Below, piece after piece: positions 57,504 through 64,000 of a stretch of 64,000 nt of DNA. The position numbers were made by a program, and so were the translations under genes. This DNA is from Pseudarthrobacter siccitolerans (GTDB lineage Bacteria > Actinomycetota > Actinomycetes > Actinomycetales > Micrococcaceae): positions 1 to 64,000 of the forward strand of contig NZ_JAUSXB010000002.1 of assembly GCF_030823375.1 (NCBI RefSeq), written 5' to 3'. How positions within the stretch are numbered: the stretch's first letter is position 1; every line of letters begins with the position of its first letter. The notes beneath the pieces were generated by a model. It did not search any database, was not told the DNA's origin, and worked only from the letters and a program-made list of their open reading frames with translations.

Positions 57504-58484
57504 CTAGATGATGCGGCGCTTGTAGGAGGTTGCAGCGTCCCGGGCGACCTCGGCGAGGGATCCGCGGTTGATCAGTTCCCGCAGCAGGACGGCCAGCCGG
57601 AAATCGGGGATGTCCGCGGCCGCGTGTTTGAGGTAGCGGTCGGCCTGGGTGCCGTTGCCTTTGAGCCATTCCAGCCAACCCATCAGGGTCAGCATCGGTG
57701 CACGCTGGCCTGCCGGTACCGCTTTCATTAGCTCGAACGCGAGGGCTTCGGCCCGGTCCACGCGGTCCCAGTCCGGCCTTCCGGTGAACTTTCCGAACAT
57801 CACGTCGCCAAAGCTGCCGTTGTGGGTGGTGATGGTGTCCCGGAACAGATAGTCGCGGATGTGCCTGTGCTGGAAGGCTGCCGCCAGCGCGCGGGCGGTC
57901 TCGGCATCAGGGATTTCAGCTGCGTCCAAGACAGCGGCCCACGTCCCGCATGCGGCTTCGAAGTCTTCGAAGGTCCCCTCCGGGGCTTCGACCGGCATTG
58001 CCCACCTGCCCAGCAATGCAGGGTTGTACACGTCAATATCGGTAGTGCTGCCAAAGTAGGTCAGGGTCGCTTTGGCGGCGCTGTCTCGGATCTGATCCAG
58101 CGGGCGCTGTTCATCGGTACCGAACTCTGCCCAGTAGCTCGAAGTCACCAGCCACACGTTGCGGACAGGCATCCGTGCGCTGGCCAGTTCGTTGACCAGC
58201 GTGGCGACGTGGTCGGCGTAGGGGTAGCCGTAGCTTGGGTTTTCGTCTGCGTAGACGATGACGTAGGACGCGGTGGCCTCCTCATCATTTGCTGCATGGC
58301 TGGTCAGGGTCTGCGCGTAGTTCAGCGGCTCCACGAACATTGGTACGTCCACGCGCAGGGTGGCACCAAGCTTGCCGCCGCGGGCGGTGAGGACCACGAA
58401 GGACTCGGTCGGGGTTTTGCCCAACAGGTGCGGGACGGTGGCGAGCAGGTCGGCGGGGCCGGTGATGTTCAGTTTCTCGTTCAT
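57504..58484 (-). CDS. DUF4192 domain protein, 326 aa
   Basis: DUF4192 blocks: LNITGPADLLATVPHLLGKT, PTESFVVLTARGGKLGATLR, VDVPMFVEP, ASYVIVYADENPSYGYPYAD, NVWLVTSSYWAEFG, and the C-terminal APMLTLMGWLEWLKGNGTQA then DRYLKHAAADIPDFRLAVLL. The domain is common in actinobacteria and has no proven role; members sit in plasmids and near DNA-processing genes. ATG at 58484 has AAAGGAG 9 nt upstream. Its 5' leader is a near copy of the one before the ParB-like gene, which suggests the two proteins are made under the same control. Confidence 0.85.
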   Translation of the reverse strand: MNEKLNITGPADLLATVPHLLGKTPTESFVVLTARGGKLGATLRVDVPMFVEPLNYAQTLTSHAANDEEATASYVIVYADENPSYGYPYADHVATLVNELASARMPVRNVWLVTSSYWAEFGTDEQRPLDQIRDSAAKATLTYFGSTTDIDVYNPALLGRWAMPVEAPEGTFEDFEAACGTWAAVLDAAEIPDAETARALAAAFQHRHIRDYLFRDTITTHNGSFGDVMFGKFTGRPDWDRVDRAEALAFELMKAVPAGQRAPMLTLMGWLEWLKGNGTQADRYLKHAAADIPDFRLAVLLRELINRGSLAEVARDAATSYKRRII

Positions 58485-58770
58485 GGTGTTGCTCCTTTGT
58501 GCCCAAGGATTGAGGTGGGTGGGGCGACCAATGGTGACCGGCCAGCTCCCCTGTTCCCCCCGTTGTTTTTTGGCTGCTGGCGAAGCTTGCGGAGCTGTGC
58601 CCGTGGAGTCCCGTCTACCCGCAGGGCAAGGCACGGAAAATCTTCGGAGGAAATCAGCGAGGAACGAGCGCCGGAGAAGAATTTCCGGACCGCAGGCCCC
58701 GGAGGAACGGAGGGGCTAGAGGGGCCGGAACGGGCACGTACAATCCGAAGGAATCTCAATGATGTTGTCA
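58485..58770 (-). promoter_or_regulatory. Conserved structured leader, copy B (before the DUF4192 gene)
   Basis: Partner of copy A at 56223-56500. The ribosome-site hairpin keeps the same geometry: plus-strand TCCTT at 58493-58497 and AAGGA at 58505-58509, 7-nt loop that differs in sequence (TGTGCCC against TTTGCCC). Conservation of stem but not loop supports an RNA role. Confidence 0.65.
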
Positions 58771-58789
58771 ACGGATTTGTGCGTTGATA

Positions 58790-59456
58790 GCTAATGCCGG
58801 TTTCCTAGTGGTACGATCCGGCGTGGCTTTGCCTGACAGCAACTGCCGGGTTGGGGCTCGGTTGCTGCGTCGTTGAACTTGATTGCGGCAAGCGTGTGTA
58901 ATTTGGTGTCCGGATGGAAGGTTTGGCCGGCAGGTCTCGATAGCGATGGGACAAGACGGCAGGCGAGCCCGGCTGCCGCCATGTCTCGTAAGCCGGGAGG
59001 CTCTTGGTCCTGATCGGAGCCAGCATCATGGCGAGCGGTTTCAGATCACCGGGAATTCATAAGGGGTCTGAAATGTCATGAACCGTCCCCGTGATCCGGG
59101 CCCTGCTTCTGCGACAGTTCGCGCACTACTCGGCCATCGCCGCCAGCGGCTGCCCTTCCCTGGACGAGAACCGGTAAGTCCAGTTCGATATCGCCCACGG
59201 CCCCAAGGGCCCGGTGGCTGAGAACATCCGCCAACTCTAGGATGCCCCGGTCATTTTTGGCCCGGCAAACTGCTGACCTGACTCCCGAAAACGTCCCTGG
59301 GGTGCCCACGGCTATGCAGGTTTGTGGGGCCAACGACGGCTGGAGGAAGCGCCCCGGTCTTAGAGGGCGTTCGCGTCGCCGTCCCCGTCTCACTCCGGTG
59401 ACGGGCGGGCCCGAAAATTTTTCCGGAGCCGGGGCCCGCGTCACCGCATGTAGATG
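58790..59456. other. Long stretch without a sure gene
   Basis: About 660 bp. Frames on both strands (for example 59076-59444) are unpatterned. A fragment near 59095-59245 has gene-like codons (IRALLLRQFAHYSAIAASGC and GPKGPVAENIRQL in separate frames), so old mobile-element debris is possible. No repeat or terminator stands out apart from GC-rich ends. Confidence 0.4.
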
Positions 59457-62213
59457 TTACTTCAAGGAGACTGCGCGGCTGGCGGAACCGCCGAGGCTGC
59501 TTTTGACTGTGATGTTCTGCGGGTTGGTTGTTGCGCTGAGCTCGCCGCGGTAGCGGCCGGCGCCATCGTTGATGAGGGTTCCGATCAGGGTACCGGTTGC
59601 TGTGACGTAGGCCCGCAGGACGGCGGTTGAATTGGTGCTGGTGGCGCCCACCCGGAGGATGCGTTTGCCGGCGTCGTACTCCGCTTGCTGGATGGCCACG
59701 CTGTCAGCGGCCTGGGTAGTGGGGGGGTTTATCGTCAGGACGGCGGAGCGTGTCGTGCCTCCGCCCGTCGCGCTGATCGTCGCGCTGCTGGCCGCCGTCA
59801 CCGTACTGGTTGTCACGGGGAACGTGGTGCTCGTGGCTCCGGCTGGAACCGTGACGCTGGCCGGAACGGTGGCCACTGCCGTGTTGCTGCTGCTGAGGGA
59901 AACGGGTGCCCCCGCGGACGGTGCGGCTGCGGAGAGTGTGAGCGTTGCTGTCGAGGTGCCGCCGCCCGTCACGGTACCCGGGTTGAGTGCCAGCGCCGCG
60001 ACCGAGACTACGGGTCCACCGGCGGGATGCACGGTGAGCGTGGTGGAGACGGTCACTCCCGCGCCGATGGCGGAAATGGTCACGACAGTGGAAGCGGCCG
60101 GGGCCGTGGTGGTGATGCTGAAGGAGGCGGCGACGCCGAAGCTGCCGATCTGGGCGTAGGCCGGGACCTGGGCGATCTCAGGGTTGCTGCTGGTGAGGCG
60201 CATCTGCACATCGTGGCCCTGGCTCGCAGCGATCCGAACGGTCCCGGTGGCTCCGGCAGTGCCGACGGTTTCGGCGCGGTCCAGGATCAGCGATGTTGGT
60301 GACTGCTGAGGGTACAGGGTCAGGGGCGCCGAAACGGTGGTGCCGTTCAGGGTCGCTGAGATCGTGACTGTCGTTGTCGCGGTGACTTCGCTGGTGGGAA
60401 TTGATACCGGCAGGGAGAAACTGCCTGCCGGGGCGGTTACGGTGGCCGGCGGGGTGGCCAGTGGTGAATCACTGGAGAGGTTGACGGTCAGGCCGCCTGC
60501 CGGAACTTTGCCGGTGAACTCCAGGAACGCCCCGGCCGGCAGCCCGCCGGTGCTGTCGCAGCAGAAGGAGAGCCGTTTGAGAGTGGTCGGATGAACGGTG
60601 AAGTTGAAGGACGCCGATGAGGATCCGAGGGTAGCCGTGAGGGTGACAGGGGTGGGCTGGAGCACTTCGCCGGCGATCAGGGTGAAGGTCGTGAAGGCGG
60701 TACCGGCCGGAACGGTGACAGAGGCCGGGTGGCTGGCGCCGGAGGCCGGGCTGCTGGCGAGGCTCACGACCGCGCCGCCGGCGGGTGCGGCTGTGGTGAG
60801 CTGGATGGACCCTGTAATTTCCTGGCCGCTGAAAAGTGAGTCAGCGCCGGGGCACGGGTTCTGACAGGGCGGGGCTCCGAGCCAGACTGACTGCACGGCC
60901 GCAGCGGTGTTGGCAATGGTGAAGGAGCGCGGTACGGACCAGTCGGTCACCGCAGAGGTGGTCGGTGAGGCGTCGCCCTGGTGGGAACGGACCCGCCAGA
61001 ACTTCGTTCCCGAGGTCAGGGACAGCACCTGCCGCTGTGAGGGGGTGATCTGCGGGATGTGGTCCTCGATGTCGGTGAATGAGGAGTTCCGGGAGATTTC
61101 CACCTCGTAGCCGGTGTCCTGGGGGTTTGGTACGTCGCTCCAGTCGAGGGTCACCGGCAGGGTGACGGTGGCTCCGTCCGCCGGAGCCAGTCCGGTGGGT
61201 GCCGGCGGAAGAGGAGCGGTATAGGAAATAATGAAGGACACCGTATTCGACGGGATCCCGCGGTTGCCGTTGACGTCGATGGCGACCACCCGGGCGAAGT
61301 ACGTGCCTTGTTCACAGCCGCCGCAGAAGTCCCCTATGACCAGTCCCGTTGACGTGGTTTCAATGTTGTCGATTTTAATCGAGCCGGCAGGGAAGGTTGA
61401 GTCCTTGGAGGCAACAAATTCGTACTTCACTGCCCGTACCGCGGCCGTCCAGGTGAAGCCAAAGCTCTCGAAGGGATGGAAGGAGCTGCCGTACGGCGGG
61501 AGGCTCAGGACCGAGGTGCCTGGCTGGTCGGCGGTGGCCCCGGTGACAATGAAAGAACGTGCCGCCGAGAACGCGCTGGAGCGAAGCTCCCCGTCCACTG
61601 CCTGGACCCGCCAGAAGTAGGTCCCGTTGACCAGGCCGCTGACGCTGGCTTGGGTGGTGTTGGGCGCCGTCGAGTCCCTGAGGACGAGGCTCGTGAAAGC
61701 CGATGAGGAGCTGATCTGCCAGTTATACCCGCCGTTGAGGGATGCCGGATCGAGCACCTGGCTCCAGGAAATGGTGAACGGTGTGGTGACGCTCGCACTG
61801 TTTGCGGGCGATAGCAGCACCGGGGCGGGGGGCCCTGTCGGGGGCGGCGGGGTGGTTACCGTGCAGCCGGTCAGGCGGGCGCTGGTCGCTGCCGCTGAGC
61901 CGTCGTTGACATCCACGGTGCAGTCCGCGGGGGCTGTGAAACCGGACCGGTCAACCTTGAAGCGGCCGGCGCCGTCGCTGGTCGCCATCTGCACGCCGTC
62001 CACGGTGATCGGCCTGTTCGCTATGGCATTGCCTTCGATCCGGAGCCTGCCGCCGGTGCTATCGGCCTTCGAGATGGTCACTGCTGCCTGGCTGATACCC
62101 GGAGTCGCGATCACCATCAGCAAACCAAGCACCACGCTCAGCATGGCCGCCAGCCACCTGCGGCGTCCTTGGCCGCTGCCCGATGAGTGGGTTCCTGAGG
62201 CTGAGGTGTCCAT
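59457..62213 (-). CDS. Secreted multi-domain Ig/fibronectin-like repeat protein, 918 aa
   Basis: Signal peptide at residues 19-43 (WLAAMLSVVLGLLMVIATPG, cut near ISQAA). Then several beta domains: a small one with a Cys pair, two fibronectin/Ig-like domains with the SPANSASVTTPFTISWSQVL and LAPADGATVTLPVTLDWSDV type of start, and a series of bacterial Ig-like repeats (AAPAGGAVVSLASSPASGAS, AAPSAGAPVSLSSSNTAVAT VPASVTVPAG). The end is another small beta domain (QAEYDAGKRILRVGATSTNS). No LPxTG or membrane anchor is seen, so it is released or bound by other means. ATG at 62213 has AAGGAG upstream. Probably an adhesin or surface-layer-like protein. Confidence 0.85.
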   Translation of the reverse strand: MDTSASGTHSSGSGQGRRRWLAAMLSVVLGLLMVIATPGISQAAVTISKADSTGGRLRIEGNAIANRPITVDGVQMATSDGAGRFKVDRSGFTAPADCTVDVNDGSAAATSARLTGCTVTTPPPPTGPPAPVLLSPANSASVTTPFTISWSQVLDPASLNGGYNWQISSSSAFTSLVLRDSTAPNTTQASVSGLVNGTYFWRVQAVDGELRSSAFSAARSFIVTGATADQPGTSVLSLPPYGSSFHPFESFGFTWTAAVRAVKYEFVASKDSTFPAGSIKIDNIETTSTGLVIGDFCGGCEQGTYFARVVAIDVNGNRGIPSNTVSFIISYTAPLPPAPTGLAPADGATVTLPVTLDWSDVPNPQDTGYEVEISRNSSFTDIEDHIPQITPSQRQVLSLTSGTKFWRVRSHQGDASPTTSAVTDWSVPRSFTIANTAAAVQSVWLGAPPCQNPCPGADSLFSGQEITGSIQLTTAAPAGGAVVSLASSPASGASHPASVTVPAGTAFTTFTLIAGEVLQPTPVTLTATLGSSSASFNFTVHPTTLKRLSFCCDSTGGLPAGAFLEFTGKVPAGGLTVNLSSDSPLATPPATVTAPAGSFSLPVSIPTSEVTATTTVTISATLNGTTVSAPLTLYPQQSPTSLILDRAETVGTAGATGTVRIAASQGHDVQMRLTSSNPEIAQVPAYAQIGSFGVAASFSITTTAPAASTVVTISAIGAGVTVSTTLTVHPAGGPVVSVAALALNPGTVTGGGTSTATLTLSAAAPSAGAPVSLSSSNTAVATVPASVTVPAGATSTTFPVTTSTVTAASSATISATGGGTTRSAVLTINPPTTQAADSVAIQQAEYDAGKRILRVGATSTNSTAVLRAYVTATGTLIGTLINDGAGRYRGELSATTNPQNITVKSSLGGSASRAVSLK

Positions 62214-62255
62214 CGCTGTCTCCTTGTTGCTGGCGGGAGACCGGCTGCATTGCAC

Positions 62256-62579
62256 GGTCGCCCTGCAATCAAGGTAAGCGAATAAACTCGCATAAACCTT
62301 GGATAAACCCTGTATCCGCTTGTCCCTCGACAGCCCTCATCGGGGCCTGCATCTCTTAAGAACCCCTGTTGAGTCTTGGGACCCCCTGTTAAGGAGGGCG
62401 GTCGTAATTTACGGTGGCCTTTGGAGGGCCCAGGATCGTTCTGGTTTTCGGCTGGGCGTCATGGCCCGTGAAGGAGACCGTCCCCCGCCTGTCTCCCAAG
62501 CAGCACCGATTGAAGGAATTGGTCGCGGGAAGAGAACGGTGTGCAGCACCGGATTCGTCCCGGGCAGGCAGGCACCGGA
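62256..62579. other. Gene-free stretch upstream of the Ig-like protein gene
   Basis: Holds the promoter side of the Ig-like protein gene and unpatterned sequence leading into the IS110 remnant. No clear gene or repeat. Confidence 0.4.
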
Positions 62580-62830
62580 TGACTTATCGGCGCGGGAACT
62601 GCATCCTTCGGCGGGTTCGACAGCGCAAAGAAAGCCGCCAACTATGCCGGTGCACCCCCTCGAACTGGTCCTCCGGGACGATGAACCAGCCGCACCGGGA
62701 CCTCAGCAAGGAAGGACCGTCGCCGCTGCGCCTGGCCTTCTACCAGGCCGGCAACGTCGCCGGACCATGAACCCGCAGCTGGCTGCGTCCTATCGCTGGC
62801 TCATGACCAACAGCACCCTCGCCCCGCCAT
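62580..62830 (+). pseudogene. IS110-family transposase remnant
   Basis: In broken frames the plus strand reads FGGFDSAKKAANYAG, then NWSSGTMNQPHRDLSKEGPS and PLRLAFYQAGNVAG, and after a shift MNPQLAASYRWLMT. This order (GF-SA..A.YAGL, SG...P.R..KEG...LRLAFYQA.N.A, DPQLAA.YR.LM) is the C-terminal part of IS110-type transposases of a different subgroup from the intact one next door. At least two frameshifts; no ends recognisable. Confidence 0.6.
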
Positions 62831-62905
62831 GCCCCCAATACCTTCGGCTTGCACGAGACACGCCAAAAAGGGCTGCCAAAACCACGCCAAAAATGGAGTG
62901 TCTCG

Positions 62906-64000
62906 TCAGGCCGCTATGGATGCCGCCCCTGTGGGAACCGGGGTGTAGGTGGCGCCGTCGCGGAGCATGGCCCAGAGGACGTTGAGCCGACGGCGGGCAA
63001 GGGAGAGCATGGCCTGGATGTGGGTTTTTCCCTCGGTGCGTTTTCGGTCGTAATAGCCCCGTGAGGCGGGGCAGCTCTTCAGGGCCGAAAGCGAAGACAG
63101 GTAGAAGACGCGCAGCAGCCGCCGGTCGTAGCGCCGGGGACGGTGGTGGTTGCCGGTGATTCTGCCGGAGTCTCTGGGTGCGGGGGCGAGTCCGGCGACG
63201 CCGGCGAACCGGTCCGCGGTTTCAAAGACAGTCAAGTCTCCGCCGGTGGCGCCGAGGAACTCGGCGGCGAGGACGGGTCCGAAGCCGGGCATGCTGAGCA
63301 GGGCCTGGGCGTGCCGGTGTCCGGTGACCTTCTCGCTGATCAGCGCATCAAGGCCGGCCAGCTCCTTGTCCAGCGCGATGATTTCCTGGGCGAGGGCTGC
63401 GACGATCACTTCCCCGACATGCTGGGCCGGAACGGTGGTGTGCTGGGATTTCGCGGCGTCCATGGCGACCTCGGCCACCGCGGCGGACGAGCGGGCGCCG
63501 TGTTTCTTCAGCCAGGCATGGAGTCTGGTTTGGCCGGTGCGGCGGATCCCGTCGGGGGTGCGGTGTTTGGTGAGCAGCAGCAGGGCGGCTTTGGAGCGGC
63601 TGTAGTCAAAGGCCCGCTCCAGCGCGGGGAAGTATTCCAGCAGCTGGGCCTGCAGGCGGTTGATCGCCCGGGTCCGGTCCGCGGCTTTGTCGGCCCGCCG
63701 GGAGGTGAGGATCCGCAGCCCGGTGCTGGTCTCGTCCCCGGCCCGGAGCGGCTGCAGGTCTTTGCGCATCCTCGCCTGGCCGGCGATCACGGCGGCGTCC
63801 TTGGCGTCGGTTTTGCCTTCCCCGCGGTAGAGCCGGGAGGCGTGGTGGACAATCCGGCCCGGGATGTAGAGGATGTCCTGGCCATGGGCGAGGAGCAGGG
63901 CGATCAGCAGCGCCGGTCCGCCGTGGTTCAGGTCCGTTGCCCAGACCACCTCGCCCCCGTCCCCGAGTTTCAGGACGTTGGCGATGAGCTCGAGCAGGGC
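62906..64000 (-). CDS. IS110-family transposase, cut by the window edge
   Basis: The frame is open to base 64000, so the N-terminus with the first catalytic Asp lies outside. Visible: VVWATDLNHGGPALLIALLL, RLYRGEGKTDAKDAAVIAGQ (the GKTDxxDA motif of the DEDD RuvC-like domain), LLSMPGFGPVLAAEFLGATG, FAGVAGLAPAPRDSGRITGN and FYLSSLSALKSCPASRGYYD then RKRTEGKTHIQAMLSLARRR, with the Ser nucleophile of the transposase_20 domain. IS110 elements move without terminal inverted repeats and use a bridge RNA encoded in the flanks. The 3' flank would be near 62830-62905. Confidence 0.92.
   Translation of the reverse strand, partial: ALLELIANVLKLGDGGEVVWATDLNHGGPALLIALLLAHGQDILYIPGRIVHHASRLYRGEGKTDAKDAAVIAGQARMRKDLQPLRAGDETSTGLRILTSRRADKAADRTRAINRLQAQLLEYFPALERAFDYSRSKAALLLLTKHRTPDGIRRTGQTRLHAWLKKHGARSSAAVAEVAMDAAKSQHTTVPAQHVGEVIVAALAQEIIALDKELAGLDALISEKVTGHRHAQALLSMPGFGPVLAAEFLGATGGDLTVFETADRFAGVAGLAPAPRDSGRITGNHHRPRRYDRRLLRVFYLSSLSALKSCPASRGYYDRKRTEGKTHIQAMLSLARRRLNVLWAMLRDGATYTPVPTGAASIAA

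Noticed and set aside
62299..62985. 228-codon frame upstream of the IS110 gene
   Set aside because: It crosses the IS110 remnant in mixed frames and has no start signal or coherent pattern.

Overview
The window is high-GC DNA from an actinobacterium. Codon bias, strong AGGAGG-type ribosome sites mixed with GTG/TTG starts, and the family set (SCO6880, DUF4913, DUF6668, DUF4192, EspR-like and MAB_1171c-like proteins) all fit Micrococcaceae such as Arthrobacter or its relatives. It is most likely part of a large conjugative plasmid or a plasmid-like integrative element: it carries a replication initiator, a ParA partition pair with iterons, a full type IV secretion operon, and a relaxase/MobC pair. 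The genus is an inference.

Layout. (1) 1-19.2 kb is an accessory and defence region: the C-terminal half of an Eco57I/BREX-type adenine methylase, a zinc-ribbon plus PD-(D/E)XK protein, DUF6308, a Shedu nuclease, a glycine-rich octapeptide-repeat protein divergent from a 4-fold beta-flower protein, an SRAP peptidase, an AbiTii protein, a coiled-coil DNA-binding-like protein divergent from an ATP-dependent DNA ligase, a serine resolvase, an Mrr-type nuclease, a GIY-YIG-like protein and a P-loop ATPase. (2) 19.3-28.6 kb is the maintenance core: a giant methylase-helicase with a gene nested in its 5' end, a small partition protein, ParA, a 9-bp iteron array, an AEP-primase replication initiator and a small DNA-binding protein with its own palindromic operator. 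(3) 28.7-31.9 kb is a control cluster: ImmA-type protease, DUF6545 membrane protein, PAP2 phosphatase, EspR-like regulator and an ArsR-like regulator. (4) 32.0-43.4 kb is one rightward transfer operon: peptidoglycan hydrolase, lipoprotein, ParA-like ATPase, DUF6668, VirB2-like pilin, bitopic protein, VirB6/TrbL-like, SCO6880, VirB4, VirD4 and a nonsense-mutated DUF4913 gene.

(5) 43.4-49.5 kb looks like an insertion. It carries two membrane proteins and a four-gene operon: excisionase-type HTH, a PIN-kinase-zinc-ribbon fusion, a TerY-type vWA protein and a PP2C phosphatase. This is a TerY-P-like triad whose kinase carries a toxin-antitoxin-style PIN module, and it is the strongest candidate for an undescribed system. 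(6) 49.8-53.3 kb holds the mobilisation genes (coiled-coil protein, relaxase, MobC) with a hairpin-rich candidate oriT. (7) 53.3-58.8 kb has small plasmid genes, a ParB-like protein and a DUF4192 protein. The last two sit behind duplicated leaders of about 280 bp. (8) 59.4-64 kb has a secreted Ig-like-repeat protein, an IS110 remnant and an IS110 transposase running off the end.

Three networks of repeated DNA sites tie the regions together. A palindrome (ACTGAAAT-N-ATTTCAGT) lies at 24.77, 28.74 and 31.46 kb. Exactly phased 9-mers (TTACTGTCA-like) lie between parA and rep, after parAB, and inside the 5' end of virB4. The duplicated leader lies before the ParB-like and DUF4192 genes and carries a hairpin that could hide the Shine-Dalgarno sequence. 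No CRISPR array, rRNA or complete tRNA was seen.
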